DNA of 64,000 bases, taken from positions 558,001 through 622,000 of the forward strand of contig CAWKND010000010.1 in NCBI GenBank assembly GCA_963850915.1, in the 5' to 3' direction. Positions 17,160-26,111 of the stretch are shown here, piece by piece. Below the pieces are notes generated by a model. That model did no database searches, was not told where the DNA came from, and worked only from the letters and a program-made list of their open reading frames with translations. Made by a program: the position numbers and the translations under genes. Each line of letters begins with the position of its first letter. The first letter of the stretch is position 1. This DNA comes from CAVTWH01 sp963850915. Lineage in GTDB: Bacteria > Actinomycetota > Actinomycetes > Mycobacteriales > Micromonosporaceae.

Positions 17160-18266
17160 CTACTCGTCGCCGGCGTCGATCCAGGTGCCGGCGCGCATGA
17201 CGCGTACCACCTGCAGGTCCTCGTCGAGCTCGACCAGATCGGCGCGCCTACCGGGCTCCAGGGCACCGATGTCGTCCCGGCGCAGTGCGCGGGCGGGCGT
17301 ACCACTCGCCATCGTCACGGCGTCGACCAGCGGGATTCCCGCCCCGACCGCCTGGCGGAGTGCCGCGTCCATGGTGAGCGTGCTGCCGGCGATGGTTCCG
17401 CTGGCCAGCCGGGCCACCCCGTCGGCGACCTCGACGTCCTGGCCGCCCAGGGAGTACCGGCCGGGCGCCATGCCGGTGGCGTCGATCGCGTCGGTGACCA
17501 GTGCCGCGCGGGCCGGGCCGGTGGCCGTGGCGGCGAAGTGCAGGGTGCCGTCGTGCAGGTGTACCCCGTCGGCGACCAGTTCGCAGATCACCTCGTCGGA
17601 GCCGAGCAGGGCGAAGACCGTACCCGGGTGGCGGTGGTGCGGCGGGGCCATGCCGTTGAAGACGTGGGTACCCACGCTCGCGCCCGCCTCGATGCCGGCG
17701 AGCGCCTGCTCGTAGCTGGCGTCGGTGTGCCCGATCGCGGCGAGTACCCCGTGCGCGGCCAGGAGCCCGATCGCTTCCAGCGCACCCGGCAGCTCCGGTG
17801 CGATGGTCATCATGCTGACCACGCCGTCCCCGGCGTCGATCAGCCCCTCGAGTTCGCTGATCGACGGGTCTCGCAGGTAGGCCGGGTTCTGTGCGCCGCA
17901 GCGGGCGTGCGACAGGTACGGCCCCTCGAAGTGGATGCCGCCCAGGGTGCCGTCCTCGACCAGTGGACCGAAGGCGTGGGTACTGGCCAGCATCAACTCG
18001 TACGGCGAGGAGACCAGGCTGGCCAGCAGGGTGGTGGTGCCGTGGCGCAGATGGAACGCGGCCGCCGCCCGGGCGGAGTCGGCGTCGCCGGTGGTGAACG
18101 AGTGTCCACCGCCGCCGTGCACGTGGATGTCCACGAAGCCGGGGACGATCCAGTGCCCGCTGTGCAGCGACGGATCCGGTGTCACCGCGGCGATCCGGTC
18201 ACCGGCGACCTCGACCCAGCCCTCGACCACGCCGTCCGGCGTGATGATCTGCCCGGCAACCCTCAT
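17160..18266 (-). CDS. nagA: N-acetylglucosamine-6-phosphate deacetylase
   Basis: A 368-residue amidohydrolase that removes acetate from GlcNAc-6-phosphate in amino-sugar catabolism and cell-wall recycling. Metal ligands are visible in DIHVHGGGG (His48 and His50), with the later His residues in IGHTDA and GTHVFNGM, and the catalytic Asp in LVTDAIDATG. Length and the small N- and C-terminal beta domain are normal. It ends a run with a ROK kinase and SIS isomerase on the same strand, 115 bp downstream of the ROK stop. That makes an amino-sugar unit probably controlled by the divergent DeoR gene. Confidence 0.92.
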   Translation of the reverse strand: MRVAGQIITPDGVVEGWVEVAGDRIAAVTPDPSLHSGHWIVPGFVDIHVHGGGGHSFTTGDADSARAAAAFHLRHGTTTLLASLVSSPYELMLASTHAFGPLVEDGTLGGIHFEGPYLSHARCGAQNPAYLRDPSISELEGLIDAGDGVVSMMTIAPELPGALEAIGLLAAHGVLAAIGHTDASYEQALAGIEAGASVGTHVFNGMAPPHHRHPGTVFALLGSDEVICELVADGVHLHDGTLHFAATATGPARAALVTDAIDATGMAPGRYSLGGQDVEVADGVARLASGTIAGSTLTMDAALRQAVGAGIPLVDAVTMASGTPARALRRDDIGALEPGRRADLVELDEDLQVVRVMRAGTWIDAGDE

Positions 18267-18326
18267 CCGCGCACCACTTCCACTTGTCCCGAAAGTTCAT
18301 TGATGACTGCGGGCCGCCACGGCCAC

Positions 18327-18362
18327 GGGCCCACCCACGGGCCGACCCACATGCCGACCCAC
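18327..18362. repeat. Three tandem 12-bp units between nagA and the ROK gene
   Basis: Three imperfect 12-mers lie head to tail: GGGCCCACCCAC, GGGCCGACCCAC and ATGCCGACCCAC. They lie in the 115-bp spacer between two genes of one operon. They code for nothing obvious and may be a slippage product or an RNA-processing element. Confidence 0.6.
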
Positions 18363-18381
18363 CGGCCGGCGCCGGCGGGGA

Positions 18382-19329
18382 TCACGGCGCGGACCGGGCG
18401 GCGACCAGGTCCAGGGCGAGTTGGCCGGCGCCCAGGCAGCCGGCCTCGTCGCCGAGCGCCGCCCGGTTCACCTCGGGCAGCCGCTGGAAGGTCACCTTCC
18501 CGGCGAGCGCGGCGGACAACGGGGCGAGCAGGGTGTCGCCGGCCTCGGCCAGGCCGCCGCCGACCACGATCACCTCGGGGTCGAACATGGTGACGCCGAT
18601 CAGCAGGCCGTCGGCGAGTACGTCCACGCACTCGGCCCACACTTCGCGAGCCAGCTCCTCACCGGCGCTCGCCCGCTCGAACACTTCCCGAGCCGTCGTC
18701 GAAACCCCGGAACGCGCGGAGTACCGGCGCCCGACCGCGCGCGCGGACACCTCGGCCTCCAGGTGTCCACTGGCTCCGCAGCCACAGAGCGCACCGCCGG
18801 GGCGTACCACCACGTGACCGATCTCGCCGGCTGCCCCGTGTGCCCCGGCGAAGGTACGACCGTCGACGACGTGTGCGCCGGCGATGCCGGTACCGATGGC
18901 AATGAAGAAGACGTATCGCCGGCCGCGACCGCCGCCGAGCCGTGCCTCGGCGAGCCCGCCGGCGCGCACGTCGTGGCCGAGCGCGACCGGTAGGCCGAGC
19001 CGTTCGCTCAACACGGGGCCGACCGGGGTGTCCCGGAAGCCCACGTTCGCCGACCAGACGGCGACGCCGCTGGCCTCGTCCACCACGCCCGGGACGACCA
19101 GGCCGACCGCGCGCGGCGCCAGACCGTCGGCGCGTGCCTTGCCGGCCAGCCCCTCGGCGACGCCGAGCAGCGTCTCGACCACGGCTTCCGGCCCGCGCTC
19201 GGCACCGGTGGCGTGCCGTTCGGTGTGCACGATCGCGCCGTCGGTGTCGATCAGCGCGCACTTCATGCCGGTACCGCCGAGGTCTATGGCGACGACAACC
19301 TCGCCGGCGGCGGCCGGAGCGGCACTCAT
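18382..19329 (-). CDS. ROK-family sugar kinase, probably N-acetylglucosamine kinase
   Basis: A 315-residue actin-fold kinase. The ATP motif AIDLGGTGMKCALID is at about 14-28, the catalytic Asp lies in LGHDVRAG, and the ROK zinc motif appears as GEIGH then CGCGASGHLE. The third Cys of the canonical CxCGxxGCxE is His here. Its ATG at 19329 overlaps the SIS gene stop by 4 bp, and nagA follows downstream. GlcNAc or another amino sugar is the expected substrate: kinase, deacetylase (NagA), then isomerase. Confidence 0.85.
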   Translation of the reverse strand: MSAAPAAAGEVVVAIDLGGTGMKCALIDTDGAIVHTERHATGAERGPEAVVETLLGVAEGLAGKARADGLAPRAVGLVVPGVVDEASGVAVWSANVGFRDTPVGPVLSERLGLPVALGHDVRAGGLAEARLGGGRGRRYVFFIAIGTGIAGAHVVDGRTFAGAHGAAGEIGHVVVRPGGALCGCGASGHLEAEVSARAVGRRYSARSGVSTTAREVFERASAGEELAREVWAECVDVLADGLLIGVTMFDPEVIVVGGGLAEAGDTLLAPLSAALAGKVTFQRLPEVNRAALGDEAGCLGAGQLALDLVAARSAP

Positions 19330-20222
19330 GCCAGGATCACCGATCGGCTCAGGTGGCGCGGCTGGTCCGGGTCCAGACCGTGCCGGCGGGCCAGCGCGAC
19401 GGCGAAGCGCTGCGCCAGGATCAGGTCGGCGAGCGGATCGAGGGCCACCCGCCCGTCCGGGTTGTACCGGCTGTGCACGAACGCCGCGCGGGTCGCCTCG
19501 ACATCCTCGGCGAGCCCGTCCGGGATCTCGCCGAATGCCCACACCCCGCGCCGCGCGGTGGCGATCGAGATCGGGCCGTGCCGGTAGTCCATCGAGGGGT
19601 ACGCCTCGGTCCAGAGCCCGGCCGCCTCCCGGCACTTCAGCGCCGCCTCGTGCGCGATGCCCAGGGTCCAGCCGCGGCCGAGGAAGCTGATCTGCTCGAC
19701 GGTGCCGGGCGCGAGGGGCAGCGGGGCCCGGACGGCCACCTCGGCGTCCGAGATCACCGGACCGAGCGCCTCGCCCAGGTGGGCCCGGAGCAGCGCCAGC
19801 GCGGTGGTCGGGAAGCGGGTCTGCACGACCGCGCGCTCGTCGGCGAAGGGCAGCGCGACCGCGTGGTTGGCGACCTGCGCGGCCGGGCTGGTGCCGTCGG
19901 CGACCAGCACAGTCGTGGGTACCCGCAGAGCCCGGAGCAGTTCGACGACCTCGGTGGTGTACCCGGAGCGGCTGATCGCGAGTACCCGGTCGTAGTGCCG
20001 GCCGGTCGGGTACTCCGAGGCTGGGTACGCATCCGTCTCGCCATACCCGGCAGCCTCCCGCAGGGCGGCGTAGCTGCTCGCCATGAACCAGGAGGTACCG
20101 CAGCCGACCACGGCCACCCGCTCGCCCCGCTGCGGCAGTGCGTATGCCACCCGGGGCGCCAGCGCGACCGCCCGTGACCAGCATTCCGGCTGGCTGGCGA
20201 TCTCCGCGACAACGTGGTTCAC
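19326..20222 (-). CDS. SIS-domain sugar isomerase/deaminase, GlmS- or AgaS-like
   Basis: A 298-residue protein with two SIS folds and no glutaminase domain. Phosphosugar-binding signatures are VVGCGTSWFMASSYAAL (about 39-55) and AISRSGYTTEVVELL (about 82-96). In the second half, LGRGWTLGIAHEAALKCREA includes the conserved Glu of the aldose/ketose isomerase half of GlmS. It begins with GTG at 20222 and overlaps the ROK kinase. In context it probably deaminates or isomerises amino-sugar phosphate to fructose-6-phosphate. Transcription starts in the DeoR-facing region rich in TTTCGCGCA repeats. Confidence 0.82.
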   Translation of the reverse strand: MNHVVAEIASQPECWSRAVALAPRVAYALPQRGERVAVVGCGTSWFMASSYAALREAAGYGETDAYPASEYPTGRHYDRVLAISRSGYTTEVVELLRALRVPTTVLVADGTSPAAQVANHAVALPFADERAVVQTRFPTTALALLRAHLGEALGPVISDAEVAVRAPLPLAPGTVEQISFLGRGWTLGIAHEAALKCREAAGLWTEAYPSMDYRHGPISIATARRGVWAFGEIPDGLAEDVEATRAAFVHSRYNPDGRVALDPLADLILAQRFAVALARRHGLDPDQPRHLSRSVILA

Positions 20223-20282
20223 GGTCGTGCTCCCCAGGTTCTGTGCGTGGCGGGCTGCGTGTTGTGGCTCGTTACCCGCTTG

Positions 20283-20413
20283 TTTCGCGCACCATTCTGC
20301 AGTGCACCGGGCGTCCCCCGCCAGCGGGGCCGCCCGCTATTTTCGCGCAGCGTACTCGACGTATGGTCCGCCTTTCGCGCATGATTGTGCACACGAGTCG
20401 CAGATTTCGCACA
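20283..20413. promoter_or_regulatory. Four TTTCGCGCA-type repeats, likely DeoR operators
   Basis: TTTCGCGCA occurs at 20283-20291, 20341-20349 and 20373-20381, with a variant TTTCGCACA at 20405-20413. The last three are exactly 32 bp apart, three helical turns. DeoR/AgaR-type regulators are known to bind repeats with a TTTCR core. The set lies between the divergent SIS and DeoR genes, so both directions could be controlled. Confidence 0.6.
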
Positions 20414-20440
20414 CAACCCTCGTCCGGAAGGAGCGCCGCG

Positions 20441-21226
20441 GTGGACCGGTACGCGCGCTGGAACGCGCTCCTGGAGTTGCTCACCGACAGCGGCCGGGTC
20501 AGCGTGGAGGACGCCGCCGACCGGCTGGGCGTCTCCCAGGCGACCATCCGGCGCGACTTCGACCAGCTCGGCCAGCAGCAGATGATCACCCGTACCCGGG
20601 GCGGCGCGGTCGCCAACGGCGTGTCGTACGACCTGCCGCTGCGGTACAAGACGGCCAAGCACTCGGCCGAGAAGCAGCGCATCGGGACAGCCGCCGCCGC
20701 CCTGGTCTCCCCCGGCATGGTGGTGGCGATCAACGGGGGTACCACCACCACCGAGGTCGCCCGGGCGCTGGCCGTCCGCCCGGATCTGGGCTCCACGCCG
20801 GACGGCGCCCAGCTCACCGTGGTCACCAACGCGCTGAACATCGCCAACGAACTGCTGGTGCGCTCGCGGATGAAGATCGTGGTGACCGGCGGCGTGGTAC
20901 GCCCGCAGTCGTTCGAGCTGGTCGGCCCGCTGGCCGGCGGCATCCTGCGCGAGGTGACCCTGGACTTCGCCCTGCTCGGCGCGGACGCCATCGATGTGAC
21001 CCTGGGCGCCGCAGCCCACCACGAGGGCGAGGCGGCAATGAACGCGCTGATGGTCGCCCGGGCCAAGCGAGTGGTGATCATCGCCGACTCGTCCAAGCTC
21101 GGTGGGCACGCCTTCGCCCGGATCTGCCCGATCGAGCGGGTGAACACCCTGGTCACCGACGCGCTGGCGACCGCCGAGCAGGTGGCCGAGTTCGAGCAGG
21201 CCGGGGTGACGGTCGTCCGGGTCTAG
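20441..21226 (+). CDS. DeoR/GlpR-family transcriptional regulator
   Basis: A 261-residue repressor of standard length. The N-terminal winged helix (about 7-60: LLELLTDSGRVSVEDAADRL, with recognition helix SQATIRRDFDQL) precedes the sugar-phosphate sensor domain of the ISOCOT fold (INGGTTTTEVARAL, LVTDALATAEQ). The GTG at 20441 is set by GGAAGGAG at 20425-20432; the frame is open further up without domain content. It is divergent from the amino-sugar genes, with four TTTCG-core repeats in between. An amino-sugar phosphate such as GlcN-6-P is the probable inducer. Confidence 0.88.
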   Translation: MDRYARWNALLELLTDSGRVSVEDAADRLGVSQATIRRDFDQLGQQQMITRTRGGAVANGVSYDLPLRYKTAKHSAEKQRIGTAAAALVSPGMVVAINGGTTTTEVARALAVRPDLGSTPDGAQLTVVTNALNIANELLVRSRMKIVVTGGVVRPQSFELVGPLAGGILREVTLDFALLGADAIDVTLGAAAHHEGEAAMNALMVARAKRVVIIADSSKLGGHAFARICPIERVNTLVTDALATAEQVAEFEQAGVTVVRV

Positions 21227-21231
21227 CCGGC

Positions 21232-21831
21232 TCAGCTCGGCCCGAGGCCGAGCAGTGCGCGGATGCTGCGCCGCTGTACCCCCGCCGCGGCCGCCAGGTC
21301 CAGCCCCAGCTGGTCGCGGAGCACCACCCAGACGGCGAAGGTCGAGTTGGCCACCAGCGCCCGGGTCAGCTCGTCGCCACCCGGGCCGGCCGCCGCGATC
21401 TCGGCGGCGAACAGCTCGGCCACGTCGGCCTGCACCCGGTCCAGTTCGATGCTGCGGTTGCGGCGCAGCTGGGCGGAGAACGGCTCCCGCAGTACCGCCG
21501 CCCGGCCGGCCGGGGCCAGGATCTCCAACTCGCGTACCCGCTGCTGGCAGTACCGGTCCACCCGTTCGGCAAGCGGCAGGTCGACGGGGATGGTCACCCG
21601 GTCGGCACGCATCATCGCGAACATCCGTTCGCCGGTGGCCGCGAAGAGCGTCTCCAGGTCTTTGAAACTGGTCCACAGGGTGCGTAGGGACACCCCGGCC
21701 GCCTCGGCGATCCGCTCGCCGGTCGGCCGCAGATCGCCGGCGATCAGCAGGTTCAGGTGGGCCTCCACGATCGCCGCGCGGGTGCGCTGGGTGCGGGCGG
21801 TACGCCCGTCGACCCGTACTTCCTCAGTCAT
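21232..21831 (-). CDS. TetR/AcrR-family transcriptional regulator
   Basis: A 199-residue regulator. The N-terminal TetR helix-turn-helix (about 12-60: RTRAAIVEAHLNLL, ERIAEAAGVSLRTLW, FKDLETLF) precedes an all-helical ligand-binding and dimer domain. It converges on the DeoR gene, 5 bp away. It lies just downstream of the livK gene on the same strand, with a strong hairpin between, so it is probably transcribed separately. The regulated target is not evident; the liv operon is possible by proximity. Confidence 0.85.
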   Translation of the reverse strand: MTEEVRVDGRTARTQRTRAAIVEAHLNLLIAGDLRPTGERIAEAAGVSLRTLWTSFKDLETLFAATGERMFAMMRADRVTIPVDLPLAERVDRYCQQRVRELEILAPAGRAAVLREPFSAQLRRNRSIELDRVQADVAELFAAEIAAAGPGGDELTRALVANSTFAVWVVLRDQLGLDLAAAAGVQRRSIRALLGLGPS

Positions 21832-21860
21832 CGCCTGCCTCCCGCTCCGCGCGCCGACCG

Positions 21861-21890
21861 TACCGGCCGGGCAATTGTGCCCGGCCGGTA
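21861..21890. terminator. Hairpin ending the liv operon
   Basis: A perfect 13-bp stem (21861-21873 with 21878-21890) closes on the tetraloop ATTG, 20 bp after the livK stop on the minus strand. It separates the transporter operon from the TetR gene. Confidence 0.75.
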
Positions 21891-21909
21891 TGCCGTGATG
21901 TCGACGGGA

Positions 21910-23196
21910 TCAGCTGGTCGGGATCCCGTTGGCCGGCGGAGCGGCAGCCGCCCCGGAGTACTCGGTGACCGGGCCGGTACCGCTGTCCGTGGTGTACGTC
22001 GGGCCGAAGTAGGTACCGACGCCACCGCTCACCTTGACCAGGCGTACCCCGGTGTAGCCGGAGTGGTTGGTCTTGGAGAACGCGAACGGGGTGATCCCCG
22101 GGCCGGTGAAGCCGCCCTTCTCCACAGCCGCCAGGATCGAGGCGCGGGTCGGGTTCTTCCCGGCCGCCAACAGTGCCTGTACGAAGGTGTACCCGACGGC
22201 CATCCCGTAGATCACGTTGCCGTCCCACGGCGCGTTGCCGTTGTACTGCGCGTTGATCTTCTTGAACAGGGTGATCCACGGGTCGCTGTCGTCACCGGCG
22301 TTGGGCAGGTAGTTGTCGCTGATCACGCCCTCCAGCAGCGGGGCGCCCTTGGCGGTGAGCAGCCCGGCGACGGTGGCGTAGTCGGCGCCCACGTTGGAGA
22401 CCACCCACTGCGCCTTGAAGCCCAGCTGCGCGGCTGTCCCGAGGGCCAGCGCGGTGAAGCCGGGTACGGTCGCGCTCACCACTACCTCGCAGCCGGCCGC
22501 CTTCAACGCGCCCATCTGCGGTGCCACGTTCTGGTTGGTCACCGTGTACGTCTGCGAGTTGGTGATCCCGCTGTCGCCGAGCGCGATCTTCAGGCCGGCG
22601 AGTTCGTCGGTACCGAAGTCGTCGTCCTGCCCGAACGCGCAGATCTTCTTGCCGGCGAAGTTGGTCTTCAGGTAGCTACCGAGGATCTTGCCTTCCACCG
22701 TGTAGTCGGGCTGGTACCCGAAGGTGTCCGGGTACTTCTCCGGCTGGTTCCAACTACGGCTGCCGGAGGCGACGAACAGGTCGGGTACCCCGTTGGTCTT
22801 CAGGAAGTCCAGCACGCCGGTGTGGGTCGGCGTACCCAGCCCGTTCAGGATGGCGAACACCTTGTCCTGCAGCACCAACTGGCGTACCACCGTCTGGGTG
22901 GTCGCCGGGTTGTACGTGTCGTCGTCGATCTTGTAGGTGATGGTGCGCCCGTTCACCTTGCCGTTGGCGTTGACGTAGTCGAAGTACGCCTTGGTGGCGG
23001 CCGAGATCTTCGAGTAGCCGGGGGCGGCCGGTCCACTCAACGGCTGGTGCGTGCCCACGGTGACGGTGGTGGCGGTGACGCCCGGTACCTCGGCCGCGGC
23101 GCCCCCGCCGGACTTGCTCTTGGTACAGGCGCCGACGCTGACGACCAGGAGCGCGCCGGCCAGTACTGCGATAGCTCGGGTTGTGTTCATTTTCAT
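21910..23196 (-). CDS. livK: Branched-chain amino acid-type ABC substrate-binding lipoprotein
   Basis: A 428-residue solute receptor. The signal peptide ends at a lipobox (VVSVGAC, Cys24), so it should be lipid-anchored outside the membrane. The mature part has the periplasmic-binding type I fold of LivJ/LivK receptors (GTHQPLSGPAAPGYSKISAA near the start and AFGQDDDFGTDELAG in the middle). A start at 23196 gives a normal signal peptide; an ATG two codons later is equally possible. It is the last gene of the operon. Hydrophobic amino acids, amides or related acids are the usual ligands; specificity is not readable. Confidence 0.87.
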   Translation of the reverse strand: MKMNTTRAIAVLAGALLVVSVGACTKSKSGGGAAAEVPGVTATTVTVGTHQPLSGPAAPGYSKISAATKAYFDYVNANGKVNGRTITYKIDDDTYNPATTQTVVRQLVLQDKVFAILNGLGTPTHTGVLDFLKTNGVPDLFVASGSRSWNQPEKYPDTFGYQPDYTVEGKILGSYLKTNFAGKKICAFGQDDDFGTDELAGLKIALGDSGITNSQTYTVTNQNVAPQMGALKAAGCEVVVSATVPGFTALALGTAAQLGFKAQWVVSNVGADYATVAGLLTAKGAPLLEGVISDNYLPNAGDDSDPWITLFKKINAQYNGNAPWDGNVIYGMAVGYTFVQALLAAGKNPTRASILAAVEKGGFTGPGITPFAFSKTNHSGYTGVRLVKVSGGVGTYFGPTYTTDSGTGPVTEYSGAAAAPPANGIPTS

Positions 23197-23250
23197 CTGG
23201 GACACCGACCTTTCGATGGGTGACCTCGGCCGGGGAGCGCCCGGCCGGGG

Positions 23251-24486
23251 TCAGCCGGTGACTTCGGGATTTGCCGGCGGCGCGGACGCCACCGGGGGTA
23301 CTGCGTCCCGCGGCGACTGTTCCGCGGGTGTTGCGTCGTTCCGCCGCGTCGCGGCGGTGGGGCTGGACGGTGCGGGTGGTGGCGTGCTCGCGCGCCGGCG
23401 GCGCAGCAGTTGCCAGGCACGGCGCAGCAGACCCTGGATGCCGCCGGGGGCGCCGATCGCGATCACGATCAGGGCGGTGCCGAAGATGGCCAGCGGCAGG
23501 TTGTCCTTCAGCTTCACGGCGACCGCCGGGGACAGCGACAGCTGCTGGGTGAGCTGGTTGGTGAGGTACGGCAGGATGACGATCGCCGCGGCGCCCCAGA
23601 CCGCCCCGATCAGGCTGCCCAGCCCGCCCAGCACGATGGCGAGCAGCAGGTAGAGGGAGAGCGTGAGGGAGAAGCTGTCCGGCGAGACGGCCTGGTTGAT
23701 CGCGGCGAAGACGCCGCCGCCGAGTCCGGCACACGCGGCACTCACCACGAAGGCCATTACCTGGGTACGGGCCACGTGTACGCCGGCCAGTTGCGCGGCC
23801 ACCTCGTCGTCGCGTACCGCCCGCAGCGTCCGCCCGACCCGGCCGCGTACCAGGTTGGCCAGGAAGAACAGTACGAGCGCGGCGGCGATGGTGGCGTAGT
23901 AGGCCTGCCACTGTTCGTTCGGAAAGCCCTCGCCCAGCCAGGCCGGCGGCGGGTTCACCGGTACCGGCAGCCCCTGCTCGCCGCCGAGGAAACCGCGCCA
24001 GCGGGTGGCGAAGGCGGGTACCGCGACCACGATGGCGAGGGTGAGTCCGGCCAGGTACGGCCCGCGCAGCCGGGCGGCGGCCAGCCCGATCACCACGCCG
24101 GCAACGCAGGTGACCAGTACCCCGATGGCCAGCGCGAGGGGCAGCGTCCACTGCGTGGTCACGTCGTGCGCCGAGCACCAGGCCAGTACCTTCGCCGTGG
24201 TGTAGGCCCCGACCGCCAGCAGCGCGCTGTGCCCGAGGGAGACCTGTCCGGACAGGCCGGTGAGCATGGTCAGCCCGGCGACGGCACACAGGTACGCGGC
24301 GATCACGGCGAGCTGGTAGTCCTGGAAGGTGTCCAGGTAGCCGGTACCGAGCAGCACGGCGATCACCAGGACGACGGCGATCAGCAGGTGCCGCAGCAGG
24401 GTCGGGCCCCGCCGATTGGGCGGGGTGTTGGCCGGGCGCAGCCGTTTCGGGAGTGCCGTGGCGGTCGAGGAATCGGCACCCGTCAT
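23251..24486 (-). CDS. livM: Branched-chain amino acid ABC transporter permease, LivM type
   Basis: A 411-residue permease with about ten helices between residues 30 and 340. It carries the LivM-type motif LSGQVSLGHSALLAVGAYT and the cytoplasmic coupling region GRTLRAVRDDEVAAQLAGV. The last 60 residues are a polar Ala/Pro-rich extension absent from many homologues. The ATG at 24486 overlaps the end of livH by 4 bp. With LivH it forms the membrane channel of the importer. Confidence 0.9.
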   Translation of the reverse strand: MTGADSSTATALPKRLRPANTPPNRRGPTLLRHLLIAVVLVIAVLLGTGYLDTFQDYQLAVIAAYLCAVAGLTMLTGLSGQVSLGHSALLAVGAYTTAKVLAWCSAHDVTTQWTLPLALAIGVLVTCVAGVVIGLAAARLRGPYLAGLTLAIVVAVPAFATRWRGFLGGEQGLPVPVNPPPAWLGEGFPNEQWQAYYATIAAALVLFFLANLVRGRVGRTLRAVRDDEVAAQLAGVHVARTQVMAFVVSAACAGLGGGVFAAINQAVSPDSFSLTLSLYLLLAIVLGGLGSLIGAVWGAAAIVILPYLTNQLTQQLSLSPAVAVKLKDNLPLAIFGTALIVIAIGAPGGIQGLLRRAWQLLRRRRASTPPPAPSSPTAATRRNDATPAEQSPRDAVPPVASAPPANPEVTG

Positions 24487-25358
24487 GCCCGCCGCCCCTC
24501 GGTGGCCGCGAACAGGCCACCCGGCCGGATCAGCAGCACCGCCACGAGCACCACGAGGACGGCGATGGACGTGACCGAGCTGCCCAGGTACCCACTGGCA
24601 TAGCTCAAAACCAGACCCAGGCCGAGGCCGCCGACGACCGCGCCCACCGGACTGTCCAGGCCGCCGATGACGGCGGCCGTGAAGCAGGAGACGAAGACCA
24701 GGTCCATCGCGGTGGGGTTGAGGAAGCCGGTCGGGATGATCAGGATGCTGGCCAGCGCGCCCACCGCCGAGGCGAGCGCCCAACCGAACGTGAGTACCCG
24801 CCCCACGTTCACGCCCAGCAGCCGCGAGGTCTCCGGGGCGAACGCGGCCGCCCGCATCTTCAGCCCGATCGCCGTCCGGGTGAACAGCAGACCCAGGAGG
24901 AGCAGGAGTACCCCGACGACGGCGAAGACGAACAGGTCGTACGGGCTGAACAGCCGGTACCCGTGCAGCGTGTACGCCGTACGGCTGAACGGCACCGGGA
25001 AGGGCCGGTTGTCGACCCCGTAGATCATCCCGAGGATCGCCTCGATGACCAGGGCAAGTCCGAGCGCCACCACGATCGCGGTCAACGGCGCGGTATGCGT
25101 GACGAACCGCATCACCCCCCGCTCCACCGCCGCCCCGAGAACCAGCCCGGCCACCAGCGCCACCACCAGCCCGAGCCAGTACGACCCGGTGTGCATCGTC
25201 ACGCTGTAGGCCAGGAAGGCGGCGGCCACGCCCATCGCGCCCTGGGCGAAGTTGACCACCCGGGTGGCCCGCCAGATGAGTACCAGCGCGAGCGCGAACG
25301 CGGCGTACACCGCCCCGTGCGACAGCCCGTCGACAGTCAGGAAGAGAAACCGGTCCAC
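24483..25358 (-). CDS. livH: Branched-chain amino acid ABC transporter permease, LivH type
   Basis: A 291-residue permease of about eight helices. It has the LivH hallmarks GLSHGAVYAAFALALVLIWR and VVNFAQGAMGVAAAFLAY at the N-terminus and VIGGLDSPVGAVVGGL near the C-terminus. It follows livF by 30 bp and overlaps livM by 4 bp. Length and topology are ordinary. Confidence 0.92.
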   Translation of the reverse strand: MDRFLFLTVDGLSHGAVYAAFALALVLIWRATRVVNFAQGAMGVAAAFLAYSVTMHTGSYWLGLVVALVAGLVLGAAVERGVMRFVTHTAPLTAIVVALGLALVIEAILGMIYGVDNRPFPVPFSRTAYTLHGYRLFSPYDLFVFAVVGVLLLLLGLLFTRTAIGLKMRAAAFAPETSRLLGVNVGRVLTFGWALASAVGALASILIIPTGFLNPTAMDLVFVSCFTAAVIGGLDSPVGAVVGGLGLGLVLSYASGYLGSSVTSIAVLVVLVAVLLIRPGGLFAATEGRRA

Positions 25359-25388
25359 CCGTCCTCCTCTCCTCTACTCATGGCGGCC

Positions 25389-26111
25389 TCAGAAGCCCAG
25401 GTAGGCATGGCGTAGCGCGGCGTCGCCGAGCAGGTCTGCCGAATCGGTCTCGGCGGCGATCCGGCCGAGCGCGACGATCACGCCCCGGTCGGCGACGGCC
25501 AGCGCGGCGCGTACGTTCTGCTCGACCAGCAGTACGGTCAGCCCCCGCTCGTCACACAGCCGGCGCAGCAGCCCCATCAGCTGGCGGGTGACCAGCGGCG
25601 CGAGCCCGAGCGACGGCTCGTCGAGCAGCATCATCCGGGGCTGGCAGACCAGTGCCCGGCCGATCGCGAGCATCTGCCGCTCGCCGCCGGAGAGCTGCTG
25701 GCCGACCTGGTCACGCCGGCTGGCCAGAGCCGGGAACAGCTCGTACACCTCGTCGACGGCGCGTGCGGTGGCCCTGCGGTCGGGGTGCCACAGCCCGCCG
25801 AGGCGCAGGTTGTCGGCGACGGTCAGCTCGGTGATCACGCCGCCACCGGCGGGTACGTGCGCCAGCCCGAGTCGCGCGATGCGCTCCACGGGCAGCCGGG
25901 TGATGTCGGTGCCGGCGAACCGGATGCTGCCGGCCCACGGCCGGAGCAGACCCGACAGGGTACGCAGCAGCGTGGTCTTGCCAGCCCCGTTGGCGCCTAG
26001 GACGGCGAGCACGCTGCCGGGGGGTACCGCGAGACTCACCTCACGCAGTACCGGCGCCCCGGCGTACCCGCTGGTCAGTCCCTCGATTTCGAGCATCGAC
26101 TCGGTGGTCAC
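25389..26111 (-). CDS. livF: Branched-chain amino acid ABC transporter ATPase, LivF type
   Basis: A 240-residue ATPase with Walker A GANGAGKTT, signature LSGGERQ, Walker B MMLLDEPSLGLAP and the LivF-typical end ALRHAYLG. I start it at GTG 26111, which overlaps the livG stop by 4 bp; an ATG five codons later (MLEIEGL) is the alternative. The frame stays open upstream inside livG, but that part is Arg/Gly-rich and not domain-like. Confidence 0.9.
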   Translation of the reverse strand: MTTESMLEIEGLTSGYAGAPVLREVSLAVPPGSVLAVLGANGAGKTTLLRTLSGLLRPWAGSIRFAGTDITRLPVERIARLGLAHVPAGGGVITELTVADNLRLGGLWHPDRRATARAVDEVYELFPALASRRDQVGQQLSGGERQMLAIGRALVCQPRMMLLDEPSLGLAPLVTRQLMGLLRRLCDERGLTVLLVEQNVRAALAVADRGVIVALGRIAAETDSADLLGDAALRHAYLGF

